Below are positions 45,301 to 57,207 of a DNA stretch of 64,000 bases, piece after piece. The number at the start of each line of letters is the position of its first letter. The stretch's first letter is position 1. The stretch covers positions 35,807,001 to 35,871,000 of the forward strand of contig CM074855.1 in NCBI GenBank assembly GCA_037501455.1, read 5' to 3'. The DNA comes from Lantana camara. Its lineage: Eukaryota; Streptophyta; Magnoliopsida; Lamiales; Verbenaceae. Made by a program: the position numbers and the translations under genes. A model generated the notes under the pieces. That model was given only the letters and a program-made list of their open reading frames with translations. It did no database searches and had not been told where the DNA came from.

Positions 45301-45884
45301 TATTTTAGTCTCGTTAAGTTGATGGTTTGAACTACCAATTACGCCCCTACTGCTTCACAAAAACTTACACGATTATGGGGTGTTTTTTGTAATTTTTCCT
45401 GTTCAAATTACCCTTGTCCCACGATCAGCACCCCTTCTTCTTCATTTTTATGTTCTCAGTTCTCACAAATTCCAATCCAATTCCAGGGCCATATAATTTC
45501 ATTCCTCCACACTCCCACATACATCTCAAGTCACCGCCTATTTTCTCCGACTGAGGAGTCGCAAGGCCCATTTCTACTAAATTCTTTCGGTTAGTTGAAT
45601 GTATTTTTGCCGATTTTGATTTCTAATTGAGTAATTTATGTTTGCATCTTTGGTAAGATAACCGATTAGGGTTGTGGGGTTCTTTAATGTCAGTCCATTT
45701 ACTGTAATTTTGATTCCATGGTGATGTATTCATTAAATGTTGATGTAGGTTCTTATGATTTTGCCTTGCTTTTCCCAATGTTGCGATTGTGTGCTTATCA
45801 ATCTTTGTGTTGGATGGAGCTTTTAGTTTCTTTCTTGAAGTTAATGTTGAACTTCTAAGAAGTGGATATAGAAGGATGGGCTAT
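45300..45884 (+). other. Possible remnant of a gene 5' flank and leader
   Basis: A pyrimidine-rich, CAAT- and C-rich stretch (45420-45590) resembles a plant 5' untranslated region and ends in a plausible splice donor (TTCG/GTTAGTTGAATG near 45590). No following exon is seen before the copia LTR. This may be a decapitated gene start or chance composition. Confidence 0.22.
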
Positions 45885-47261
45885 AGTAAAGATAATTGAA
45901 GGATTATTGGACGAGGAATAGTGGGAAGAGGTAAAGACGGATGAAAGAGAAATTGGAAAATGTTTAGCTACAACTTGGAAAATGTTTTCTCATTCATTAC
46001 AAATGCAAGGAGTACATATATTTATAGGTTCATTAACCGACCTTCACTATGCCGGTTTACAATTTAGATGCATTTTTTATTCTTTGATTTTTGCTTATTT
46101 TAACATGTGTTTAACTCTAGATTTTTCTAATTTACTACTTATTGTTTTAGAATAATCTAGAATCTATAATCCAGGCTAATATCTAGATAACCGTTATAGA
46201 ACCTATTTCAAGATTTTTCAATAGATGATTCTAGAATAGGGATATAAACGAGTCGAGCCGAACCTTGGCACTTTTTCCAGGTTCGAGCTCGGGCTCGGGC
46301 GTAAAAATATTGGCTTGGGTTCGACTTGCGAGCCGACGAGCCACAGAAAAGATGGCTTGGGTTCGGGTTCATCGAGTCGAGCCGGCGAGCCGCCAAGGAA
46401 AACCCTCGAGAATCAGAACTTTTGGCCAGATCTAGATCTATTCATGTATATTCAACGCCAACAAAAAATAAATGGAAAGTGAAGATCTGACCATGTATAT
46501 TCAAAGCAGCAAAAAGTGACTTTTGGATTAAAATTACAATAAACTAAAGAAAAATGGAAAGAGAAGATCTGATTCAAAGCAGAAAAAGGAGAGTGACTTC
46601 TGGATTAAAATTACAATGAACCAAAAAACTTGAAAGTTAAAATCTACTTTCTAAACAATTTTACATACAATTTTTAAAACCTCTCTATATCGCGCGAGCG
46701 GTGGTGGCTTTCTCGAAGCTGCAGAAGATGGTAGAGGCCTAGAATTTGGTGGTTGTCGCCGACGGTGGTGGTGGTGCCATGGTGGGCAGTAATATTAAAG
46801 CCCGGCAATGGTGGCGCAGGGGAAGCTGGAGCAGCGGGCGGCAGAAATCTGGTGTCGAAAGGGGCGGTGGCGCACGGAAATCCACAGGAAGCTATAGCGG
46901 TGGGATGAGTGGGGTGGTGTAGGAAGAAATTAGGCAGATCTGAAGTGGAGACGAAAGGGCTGGAAGGAGGCGACATTGATTTATGCTTTTAGGGTTTGTT
47001 TGCTTTCCTTTAGCTTTGGGTATATATATATATATATATGATATAATATATTTTATATAGATTTCTTCGCTCGCGAGCTTCGAACTGTAGATGAAGGGGC
47101 TCGGGCTTGGCTCGGAAATTACACGAGCCGAGCCATGGCTTGGCTCGGCTCACTACTCTCGAACTCAAGCGCGAGCTTTCTTCGAGCCAGCTAGCTCAGC
47201 TCACTTACATCTCTATTCTAGAAAATCAAATATTTATCTTATTATTTTGAGCACCAATATT
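45885..47261 (-). repeat. 3' LTR of copia E (left end approximate)
   Basis: Begins on the minus strand after the purine tract AAGGGAGAG at about 47267-47275. A TATA-like box CCTATAAATATATG lies at 46015-46028 on the minus strand, in the right place for a promoter. The hAT element 46237-47215 lies inside. The outer terminus could not be fixed because no 5' LTR is present for comparison. Confidence 0.5.
46237..47215. mobile_element. hAT-type non-autonomous element, 979 bp
   Basis: Ends TAGGGATATAAACGAG and, inverted, TAGAGATGTAAGTGAG form an imperfect terminal repeat. The flanking 8-bp duplication TTCTAGAA (46229-46236, 47216-47223) is perfect. Subterminal GAGCCGAGCC/GGCTCGGCTC-like repeats occur at both ends. 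A GC-rich minus-strand frame at 46674-46976 has no recognisable domain. Its termini resemble those of the element at 41851 only in the first bases, so it is a different family. Confidence 0.9.
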
Positions 47262-47453
47262 TTAGTACTCTCCCTTGGTGCTCATTTCAATAGTTCCGAT
47301 CTTTTCGCATAGTGTGGTGAACTTGTCTCGTGCTAGTGTCTTCGTAAAGATGTCTGCTAGTTGATCATTTATTTTGCAAAATTGTAACTCGATCTCTTGT
47401 TTCTAAACCAATTCTCGAATAAAGTGGTGATGTATCTCGATATGTTTTGTTCG
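47262..47453 (-). pseudogene. Copia E RNase H, C-terminal piece
   Basis: Reads RTKHIEIHHHFIRELV, a stop, KQEIELQFCKINDQLADIFT, then KTLARDKF and MSTKGEY before the stop at 47262. This is the standard end of a copia RNase H, just before the purine tract. The upstream half lies at 54037. Confidence 0.92.
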
Positions 47454-47766
47454 GAGTAAAATACATGAAAGTCCCCTTTGTTAGGCGAAATCATAAAAAA
47501 AAACCCCTGACATATAAAAACTCCCTTTAAAAACCTTATGTTTTGTAAAATTTTGCAAAAAACACCTTACAAGCATTCTTGTTGCTACAGGCGCATTGAC
47601 TGCGTATATAGAATTGAATTTGTTTTCACTTTTACATGCAAAAGTACTATTTTACCCTTAAATTATAATATATATATATATATATGTATGTATCGCTATT
47701 GCCATGGACACCACCTGCAGCAAGACTGCGGCGGCGGATTAGTATGTGGCTGGGGAAGAAGAGAAG

Positions 47767-49271
47767 TGACAGGTGTCGATTCCGTCAAAAATAAATATAA
47801 ATCCTATTCAACGACTAAACAACGAGTATAGTGAAAATAGGGTCGATCCTCAGAGACTGGTTGATTTATTTCTAACAATTCCAAGTAATTCACGAAAAGC
47901 AACAATTAAAAGGGGGGATTTTGAATTATTCTAACTAAAGTATGCAATTAAAATAAAATAGCAAGAATTAAAAAGCTAACTAAAATTATCAAATAAATTC
48001 ACGTAGGATTAAATCAATCAGAGGGAAAACTATATAGTCAGGGATATTCGATTCGAATTGTTATATTGATCATTGACTCAAAGATAAATTCAAGTTATTC
48101 AGACAGATTGGCTATAGTTGATAGAGACTCTCGACTGAACCTCGTTTTGACTTAATTAATCGGATAACCTAGAGATACTCGACGGTTATCTTCCCTAACA
48201 AATTCACAACCCCTAGAGACACTCGACAATATTTAATGAATTTGCAAAATTAAGAACCATAAAAACATCAACCCTAATCAACCCAGTCGTGACACACGCA
48301 AGATTTAAATTAGATTATCAAATCCCTTAGTGAACGCGGAATTCTATCCCTAAAACCCTGTCACTAATTTACCACTTTTTATCAATCAAGCTTTACATAC
48401 ACTTCAAGCATCATGAATGGCAATATGCAATTAAAACAACCTAGAGATCGTGCACTATCCCGAAATTACTTAATCACAATAAACATGAAACACGGAGATA
48501 AGATAAATGTCTGAATAAACATGAATTAATAAAAATATTTAGGTCTCATAATATCCAAATCAAATCTTAATCCCTAATTAGATAATTAAAAGTTTAGCTA
48601 CTCATGAAATAAAAATCCATCAAAATTATCTAAAAAGTGAAAGAAATAAAGAAGAAGAGTATGTAATGTAGAAATCCGCTCCCCAACATCCGAAGCCTGC
48701 TGCCACAATTGTTACGTGATTCCCCCTCAAGACTGCTGCCAAATATATATAAGCCTTCCAAGTCTCCTCACCGCCCACATACAAATCCTTATCAAAATAG
48801 GATTTAAATTCTTGCACTCCAAGTCTCAACATAAACATGGGCTTTCTCAAATTAATTTCAAGACACGCGCGGCCCACTATCATCATAAAATTCAAGTCAC
48901 ACACCAAAATGGCTTCTTCCATAAAATTAAGTCCACGGCCCATAATCAATTCCAAAAGGTGCATCCTAATTTTAATTAAAACAATTCAACAGCACCTTCC
49001 CACTGCCACGGCATGCATGCATGTGCAATACACTCCAATTCTTACAATTATAAATCCATGCAGTAAATCAGTAACAACAATCTCTCCAGCTACGACCAGC
49101 CTCTTTTACTAATAATTCTTCATAAACTGATCAAACTCACACCAATTCCGCCTTTAAGCCCCGACTCTACAAAATAAATAACAAAGCATCAATTCCTTTT
49201 AAAATAATATCAATTAAAGCACAATTAGGGGTGAAATTTAATCATAAAAACGGTGAATTAACGAGTTATCA
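47767..49271. mobile_element. LTR-like insertion of 1.5 kb, family unassigned
   Basis: Begins TGACAGGTGTCGATTCC and ends GAGTTATCA, with a perfect 5-bp duplication AGAAG (47762-47766, 49272-49276). The TG..CA ends and 5-bp duplication mean an LTR-type element, probably a solo LTR or a small non-coding derivative. Internal text GAGTATAGTGAAAATAGGG resembles a widespread plant LTR motif. No coding domain is seen. Confidence 0.8.
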
Positions 49272-49382
49272 AGAAGGGCGGTCGGCTGACGGGTGGGAGG
49301 GCAGTTGGCCGCGTCTGTGTGGTAGGGAAGGAGAAAATGGGGAGAGAAGGGAGGTGCGGGGGAAGGGCGGTGCCCTGGGTCT

Positions 49383-49625
49383 GTGTTGGGGGAAGGAGAA
49401 GAGTACACAGTGGCGATGCGGTGGCATCTGGTTTTGGGGAAAGAAGAAGAGTGGGGAGGCGGTGGCGCGACAGCGGGACGGCTTCTAGTGTTGGGTGGGG
49501 AAGGAAAAGAGTGGGGGGAAGGGGATGCCGCTTGCGTCTATTTTTGATTGGGAATTGGGGAAGGAGAAAAGTGTGGGGGTGACGTCTGGTGTTGGTGGGG
49601 ATTGGGGAAGGAGAGAGAGTGAGGG
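49383..49625. repeat. GC-rich degenerate minisatellite
   Basis: About five units of 45-60 bp, each starting near TTGGGGAAGGAGAAAAGTG, lie inside the Mutator-like element. Strong purine skew gives long open frames on both strands (49258-49662 and others) that I regard as artefacts. Confidence 0.7.
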
Positions 49626-49632
49626 GCGGGTG

Positions 49633-52600
49633 TGTAGCACCCCAAGCAGTGGGGCACCACACCCCCGCACTATGACCCTATACGTGTACGAAAAAGAAAG
49701 TCCGCACACGCACCGAGTCACAGCGAACGGGTGACAAACGAAAAAAAACCAACCTAAGCTAGGCGGTACCTAAACCCTGTACAAAAGGAAAATAAGCGAA
49801 ACAAGAATGCGGAAGCGATGCAAAATATGAACTATCAAAAACTTTAATCAACAAACATAATTAAACGGGTTCAACTAATCAAGTAACCCTGTCCTAACCT
49901 GTCCCGAATAATCATACAACAAAACGGGTTCAACTAATTCCACGAACCTGTCCTAACCTGTCCCGAATTCAAACATACAAATCATAAGTACCAACCTGCA
50001 TAATATTTATCATATACATAGCTTCCTATACAAATCGAAATAAAGTACTTAACAAATCAAATAGACCGACACAGACTCGACAGACCCGACTCAAAGCCGC
50101 CTAGCTCGAACTCCAACAACCTGCACCTGCAAACTAAAAACATAGGTGGGGCGAGGGTCAGTCCACTGACTGAGCGAGGGGGCTAACACACAGCAACACA
50201 TATATACATATAGAGCAAAGCACGTATCAAACAAAAGACTATGAACCGGGAATAGGGTTTTACATACCAAAGTCATTTTCCAAAAAGAGCCCATGTTTAT
50301 ACATATATCCATATCTTCTTAAGTTTGAAAACTCATAAGGATTCGTAGATTTAGAAACGCATATGGATTCATATTAAAACTCATAGGGATTCATAATTAG
50401 AAACTCATAAAGATCCTTATATTCATAATGATTCATAACTCAGCGTGGAAATCTCAAATTGAAAACAAACTCTCCTATCCCGTTTCATAATCAACATAAC
50501 AAAAGAATTCAAATACCCGGCGAGTACGGGTCTCCAACCTTACTCCTTAAACAAAAGACCCAAAAGATTCATAAGGAAGCATAAATTCATAAAATTCATA
50601 GGATTCATAAATTCATAGATTCATATTCCTGTATTCCAACCTTTCTCCGGAAGTCTACAAGCGGGTTACGGGCCCACATCGTGCAACTCAATATACGTGG
50701 GGTCGCGAGCCCACAACGTACCTTCTCCAGCCTCAGCTGAAGGCTCAAAGCACCACGCCTTCTCCATCTCCCTCAGAGTCGCGCGTAGATACTTCAAAGG
50801 AGCGTGTGTACAGGGGTGATAACCGACGACCCCAACAGCCGCACCGGGTCTCCCTTACCCACACCTCCGAAACCCGGGGATTCAAATAGATTCAAATTGA
50901 TTCACATAGATTCATAGGAAGCATACCTAACTCGCGAAACATAAAAACGTAAGATTCATAGCTTAAGAAACATACCATAGGAAAACATACCTTACCGTGC
51001 AACTCGGCATATGCTATACAAGTACCTCTCCGTGTCTTCCAAATTCATAATAAGCTGAAGGAGATCCATAGCTCGCTTGACGATACACGGTTTGGAGCAT
51101 AGACTCGTTGCAAAACCATTTTAAGCTTATATACGCCCATACGTATAATTTCAGAAGGATTCATATCAAATCGAATTAACAAAATTCATAACATATCGTA
51201 AGACACATATTTAATATACATATAGTATATATTCGCATGCGGGCTTGAAAACGATCATATAGGGTTGTAGGTCGCTTTAACTAAAACAAAAGTCCTAAAA
51301 CCTCAACTTACACCGACGAGAACGGAAAACACAAGCGAAGAAGTCCCACTGGAACCCAAACAGCTGACAGATACTCCCTGGAAAAACCCAGATCGACTGA
51401 ACACACGAAACACAAGACTCAGACTCAAATCAAACCACAAAGACGTACGACTATGCTCACGAATACAAATGATGCACGGATAGTTCACATTTATTCAAAT
51501 TAAGTCATTCATATCGAATCACAATCATTTCATACATTAGAAGATGCATAACTTATATAATTCATATTATCAGGTAGGAAATTATAAATCGAGACATAAT
51601 AATTTAAAACCTATCATGCTCCAAGTCTTGCGAGAATAAAACATAAATTTCATATCAATTTATTCAAAATTACATATTTGCATAATTTACAAAATTCTCA
51701 ACAGTAGTCTACTTAAACAATTCATTCAAATTAAAGTACAACGTATCCTTTCATGATTCGTTTCCTATGTTTCATACAACTTCATAATCAATTAGTTTCT
51801 AAAATTACACTAACACCCCCTCACACAATAATTATTCTCAAATAGATAGGCCTAAAACGAGTTAAATAAATTCCATAAATCACGAATCAAGGGTTCATAC
51901 ATCATAACATATTTCCAAGTATCATACAACTCATAATTTCAATTTATAGAGCATAAAAGATCGAAATTTACAATTAAAACAATTAAAGAAAATAAATACA
52001 ATAACTTCAAAATTTCATAACAAATAACCGAGCATCCGATTGACGAACGAAAAGTGGCGTTGGACTCACCACAACGAAACGGACCTACTGTCCGAAAGTC
52101 GCCGGAATGCCGCCACCGCAGCCGGCCAAACAGCCACCGGCCGCCACCGGAACACCGCCTCCGGTGGTCGGAAAAATCCCCGGAAGGACAGAAACGTGTG
52201 CGTCGGCCTGCTTGACAAAAGCGCTCAACCAATTTCAGAAAATACCAAACATGCCGGACTTCATTGACGAAAAACCGAACTAAATTCCAAGTACGAAAAC
52301 TGAAATTAAATACAAACCGCAAAACGAAAATGAAATCCGAACATACCGTTGGAAAGCCCGTAACGAGCCCTACGAAAGCCCCATAGCCAAACCCCGAAAA
52401 AAACGTCGAAAAATCAGACAGCCGGTCCAGCCCCGGTCCGCCGCCGTCGGCCGGTTCTTAGGCCGCCACCACCACGAATAGCTCGGATCTGACGTGAGGA
52501 ACAACTTCTCAGAAGGAACTGTTGCCAAAAGATCGCCGGAAAAGCTCTAAACCGCCGCCGAAAGTCGCGCGCCACCGCTGCCACGCCGGAACCACCACTT

Positions 52601-53445
52601 CCTCCACGATTCAGGTGTAAAGAAGGCCGGAAATGGATTCAGGGCACCGAAAAACCTAGGACACCACCCTTCAACGCCGGAGAAAGTCGCCGGAGGCGGC
52701 GGAATCGCGCCGCTACAGTAGCGCCACCGCCACAGTGAAGTTCAGGCGCCGCGTGCGGCGCCGTCGCGGCCCGGATGGCCGCGCCGCTAACGCCATTTGA
52801 AACGCCGGGAACTCCTTCATCTGGGTAAGGGGCGCGTGCTCCAAGACTGTCGTCGGAAGCCGCCGCGAATGGGCGGCGAAGCGGCGGCTCTAAGCTGCGC
52901 CGCCTGATGCTCGCCGTAGCGCCACCAACATTGATTTTCAGGTCCCGATTCTTGTATCATCGTGACGGGCTCGTCGAGCTGATAAATTTCCACTACTCAC
53001 ACTTCGAATTCCGTCGAGAAACGAGCGAGAACGGGCTTGTGGGTGTAATTACACCTTGACTGCATGAATAGTGCCAGGGGAACGATGAACGCTGGAGGAA
53101 GAAGCTGGATTGAAATGGCACGGATTATGAGGATTCGGGGTATATATCTCTGGTCCTCGTACACGAAAACGATCGGAAGAAAGGGTTAATGAAGTCGAAA
53201 TGGGGCAAACTCAGAGTCTACGGACTCGTCTCGATGCCCCGAACGCGTTGAAGGGGTCAAAGAGGTCAAAAACTCGATCGAACGAGAAATGACCGAAAAA
53301 CCCCTAAAAAGAGAAATTACAAAGGGGCCCCTAAACTCTAAAAGATTTCAAAATAGGGCCACGAAAAATATAAAATCACATAATTAAACACATTAAAAGG
53401 TTGAAACGTGGCGTACCTTATAAATCGGACGAGCGGGATGTTACA
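49633..53445 (-). mobile_element. Solo LTR of a gypsy-type element, 3.8 kb
   Basis: Begins TGTAGCACCCC at 49633 and ends GGGATGTTACA at 53445, with a perfect duplication GGGTG (49628-49632, 53446-53450). The termini belong to the same broad LTR group as elements A, B and C. A GC-rich block (about 52.05-53.0 kb) full of CGCCGG repeats lies 0.45-1.4 kb from the U3 start and includes inverted arms CCACCGGA/TCCGGTGG (52144-52167). No primer site or coding domain is seen. Orientation is inferred from the termini. Confidence 0.9.
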
Positions 53446-53450
53446 GGGTG

Positions 53451-53990
53451 GGGTGAGTGGGGTGGTTATATATAATAATAATATATATTATATATATATA
53501 ACATAATATATAAATATAAAATATTGTATATTGTATATTGTATTATGTATATATTTATGTAGTATATATACATATACGTAATTGTATATACATATATAAA
53601 TAATATATTTTTTAATTAAAAATATATAAATAATATCTATGCATAGTTTTATTTATTAATAATATTTTAAAAAATAATATTTATTTATTTATATATATTT
53701 TTTAATATATATTTAAAAATATAGAAAGTGAGTTTTAATATTTATATATTTTTTATATTTAAATATAATATGTATATGTTAAATATTTATATTTTAAAAT
53801 AATGTAATTATGATATTTGTATTTTTAATACATATAATATGTATATTTTAATATATAAAGTAAGGGTATTTTAGGATTAAAACATTTAATAGTTGACCAA
53901 ATGGAGTGGAGGGGCGGTGTGCAAAAATTAAAATAACATAAGGTTTTTTGAACTAATTTTTGTAACATAGGTTTTTTTTTTTTTTTTGCA
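53451..53990. other. AT-repeat-rich interior of the Mutator-like element
   Basis: Low-complexity TATA/ATAT-rich DNA without coding signals. It leads into the right terminal repeat at about 53900-54025. Confidence 0.65.
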
Positions 53991-54036
53991 AAGTGGAACA
54001 AACACAAAGGGTTTGATGCAGTTAACTTGTTTAGTT

Positions 54037-55215
54037 CGACTGTGAAATACTAGATTCTTCATCATGGTGATTGTCGACATGTTGTCACGGTATAATGGTG
54101 TCGAAATCTCTTCCCCGATGTGAAGATCCAGCAGAATTCTTCTGAAGCCAAACAGTTTCACATGCTGCACTGTTGCAGCGATATATTCTACTTCTGTTGA
54201 TGATAGTGCAACTGTTGCTTGTTTCTTAGATAACTAGGAGATTAGTTTAGTGCCTAGACAGAAAAGATATTCACTAGTACTTTTTTGATCATCAACACTG
54301 CCTGGCTAGTCACTATTTGTTTATTCCCGTAAGCTATAGTCTTCTTCTGATTCATATAAAATGCCTAGTTTCTTTATTCCCTTGATGTGCCTTAAAATTC
54401 TTTTTGTTGCTTCAATGTGCTTCTTGTTTGGCTCACTCATAAATCTTGATACTACCCCGACTGCGTGAACGATGTCCGACCTTGTATGAGTAAGGTAGAT
54501 TAGTGATTCCACAAGACTCCGGTAGATGGTCTCATCCACCTTTTCAGCTTTATTATTTTTTGAAAACTTTTCATTAGTCATCATTAGTGTTGGCATTGGC
54601 TTGCAATCTTTCATTTGAAATTTCTTCAGAAGATCATCAATATACTTCTCCTGTGATATAAATATCCTTTTCCTGTGATATAAATATCCTTTCTGGCTCT
54701 TGCTTGACTTGTATGTTAAGAAAATACTTCATAAGATCGAGATCGGTCATTTCATACTCCTGTATCATGGCTTTCTTGAACGCCTTGATCATTTCCTTGC
54801 TTGTGCTTGTATAAATCAGGTCGTCAACATAGAGACAGAGAATGAGAAAGTCATGTGCACCTTGCTTCTTGACATAGAGTGATGGCTCATTTGTACTTTT
54901 GAGAAACCCATGATCCTGTAGATAGTCATCTATCTTGTTTTTCCATGCTAGTGGAGCTTGTTTGAGACCATAAAGAGCTTTGCGTAGCCTATAGACCTTA
55001 TCTTCTTGCCCTTTGATCACATATCCCTTGGGTTGCTCCACATATATTTCCTCCTTTAGATCTTCATTTAGGAATGCTGACGTGACATCCAGCTGGTAGA
55101 CTGGAAGCTTTAGTTGAGCTGCAAGAGCGAGGACTATCCTAATTGTCTCCATTCGGACAACCAGTGCTAGTGAAATTCTTATAGAACGTGACTGCATGAA
55201 TTTTCCTAAAAGCAA
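54037..55215 (-). pseudogene. Copia E reverse transcriptase and RNase H, N-terminal part
   Basis: RT of a Ty1/copia element: VRMETIRIVLALAAQLKL, QLDVTSAFLNEDLKEEIYVE, ALYGLKQAPLAWKNKI, the catalytic LYVDDLIYT (near 54820) and YFLNIQVKQEPERIFISQ. After a short duplicated or frameshifted segment near 54637-54680 come SLIYLTHTRSDI and ATKRILRHIKG. Then RNase H in broken frame continues to NLVFHSRTK at the Mutator-like insertion. The 5' limit near 55215 is where copia similarity stops. Integrase and gag are absent. Confidence 0.9.
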
Positions 55216-55487
55216 TGGGTAACTTTGTGCATGTGTTTGGATCTTTAGTCAATTCAAAATTTTAATTGTTGGAAGTCTATTTTCTATTTGAAACAAATTT
55301 CCTGTTATAAATAAATTTAAATATTTCAAGTCCCAACTCCCAAACACGTCTTTAATTTTTTTGGTGAGAAAGCAAATCAAATAACCCTAACTTAAATTGC
55401 CTAGCTCTATGAATAACGCACTAGTATAAAAACCCATTACTATTACTAGTCTTTGCATATATTCCCAATCTTTCAAGCATAAGAAAT

Positions 55488-56191
55488 TGTTGGATATACG
55501 TCTTACATATAATAATTCATTGTTGGAGAATTAATTAATAAATATACAAAGGTATATGAAGAGTTGTTTGGAAAACTATTCATTGGTATTTTTCCCACAT
55601 GGGAAGAATAACATAAGGCAGACAGCTTTATATATTAAAATGTTGTGTATGTTATTAAATTATGGAACTTAAGAGAGGACTAATGGGCTCACACGCGATG
55701 CGGTGCACCGCACCGCCCTCGCCCCCTCACGGGCATGGGCGAATGTGACGTTTGATGGTGCACTTTGCACTTAAGGGGCAATATTCAGACCATTAAACAC
55801 CTCATTCAGTCCAAAGTTCAAACTTTGAACCAATGTCCAGATACATCCAAATTACATCTGTTGAGGGGTGTAACTGCCAGATAGTGGGTAATTAAGGGGT
55901 AATATTTAGGCCATTAAACACCTGAATTTGACCATTCAAATTCCCACATTTATTTTGGCCAAACACCTGAAGGCTATAAATAGCTCCTCCCCCACACCTG
56001 AAAATATGGCATACTCAACTGAATTTCTGGCAAATTGCCATTGTTTGAAATTCTTTTTCCAGCTTGATATATATCTTAAAAGTAAATTGTCTGCAACCTT
56101 TAGCAAAAACTCAGAGAGTTAGGGGCGATTAACTCTTTAAGGACAGGGACTACCTATGTCATTCTGATCCCATTCCTACAAATTCTCAACA
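55488..56191 (+). repeat. 5' LTR of copia F (704 bp)
   Basis: Shares most of its length with 61772-62559 but differs by many substitutions and indels. An AAGGGGCAATATTCAG..CATTAAACACC block occurs twice here (about 55769-55800 and 55892-55922) but once in the 3' LTR, where other sequence takes its place. The expected Met-tRNA primer site is not evident after 56191. Confidence 0.9.
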
Positions 56192-56217
56192 ATCTTAAAG
56201 TGTTAATCCGTTTGAAG

Positions 56218-57207
56218 ATGGAATCAGAATCCTTCCGCATCATGAACAAGCAGAAATTGGATCGCTTCGATGGGAACAATTTCAGCCACTGGCAGAACAA
56301 GATAAAGTTCCTGCTCACTGTCTTGAAGTTGGCCTACATTCTGGATCCCAACCTGCCACCAATTCTAGAAGATCCTTCTGCTCCTCAACAGCTTATAGAC
56401 CTAGATTCACCTACTGCAGCAGGTGGCGTTCCTCCTGCCAATCCCACTACAACAAGTGGGCCTCCTCCTGCTACAGCAGGTGGTGCTCCTTCTGCCAACA
56501 CCGTAGCAGCAGGTCCTTCCAGGAATGCTCTGCAGATCCACCGGGAGATAGTAGAGACTGTCCAACAACAAAGAAGGAAAAGAGCAGAAGATAAACAGTT
56601 GGCTCATGGACACATCCTGAACACCTTATCCGACAGGCTGTACGATCTATACACAAATGTGTTGTCTCCTAGAGAGCTTTGGGAGGCCTTAGAATATAAA
56701 TACAAGGCTGGGGAGGAAGGTACGAATAAGTATTTGGTATCTAAATACCTTGATTTCAAAATGGTTGATAATAAACCAATTCTGTTGACAAGTATTAGAC
56801 AATACCAATGAATAGTTGTTTGGAAAACTAAATACCAGGCTGTAAAGATAATTTCAAAGCTCCCTCCTAAGTGAACTGATTATGCAAAGAGATTGATGTA
56901 TAAATCGGAGGACTTATCCTTGGAACAAATTCAAGAACATCTGCTTATTGAAGAGGAGGCTCGAAAACGCGATGGAAAGAATTTGGTTCAAGGGCAGTCT
57001 AGTGTGAATTATGTTAAGGCTGGAAATTCTTCTAAAAAGAAGCCTTTCGGGGTTAAAAAGAATTTTGGACAATTTAAGAAAACCGAATAGAAACCTAAAC
57101 CCACTAATGCTACTAACAAAAGAAAAGGCAAGTGTCATGTTTGTGGAAAAACATGACATTATGCGAGAGAATGCCCACAATGGAAGAGTGGATCCGGAGT
57201 TGCAAAT
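56218..57207 (+). pseudogene. Copia F gag
   Basis: Nucleocapsid precursor. The start at 56218 (MESESFRIMNKQKL) is preferred over the upstream 56200 because homologous proteins start near the KLDRFDG motif. The gag domain (UBN2-like) is followed by a Pro/Ala/Gly-rich insert at residues about 60-105. In-frame stops occur at 56809-56811, near 56872 and at 57088-57090. The zinc knuckle reads CHVCGKT-stop-HYARECP, with TGA at 57154-57156 in place of the Gly codon. All parts are in one frame, so the damage is by point mutation. Confidence 0.88.

Larger units (their letters stand above)
47454..54025. mobile_element. Mutator-like non-autonomous element holding two LTR insertions
   Basis: It splits the RNase H of copia E. 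Flanks TGTTTTGTTCG (47443-47453) and TGTTTAGTTCG (54026-54036) form a 9-11-bp duplication with one mismatch. The ends form a degenerate inverted repeat: AGTAAAATACATGAAAG and, inverted at the right, AGTTAACTGCATCAAA. Similarity continues for over 100 bp, including AAAACCTTATGTT on both arms. After removing the nested LTRs (47767-49271 and 49633-53445) only about 1.25 kb remains, with a GC-rich minisatellite. No transposase seen. The Mutator assignment rests on duplication length and terminal repeats. Confidence 0.7.
45885..55215 (-). mobile_element. Copia retrotransposon E, 5'-truncated, with nested insertions
   Basis: 3' portion of a Ty1/copia element on the minus strand: RT (54321-55215), RNase H (54037-54320 and 47262-47453) and 3' LTR (about 45.89-47.26 kb). 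Gag, protease and integrase are missing. RNase H is split in SRTKHIEI by a Mutator-like element, and the LTR is split by a hAT element. The copia text resumes across the first insertion with a partly duplicated TGTTTTGTTCG. The outer limits are approximate. Confidence 0.85.

Noticed and set aside
46674..46976. 100-residue minus-strand frame rich in Pro and His
   Set aside because: It is internal to a hAT-type element with no transposase or known domain.
49258..49662. 134-residue Pro/Thr/Leu-rich minus-strand frame
   Set aside because: It is produced by the purine-biased minisatellite. Similar frames occur on both strands with no start context or domain.
52040..52990. GC-rich block as a coding exon or CpG-island promoter of a host gene
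   Set aside because: It lies entirely inside a solo LTR bounded by a perfect GGGTG duplication and has no sustained frame with domain content.
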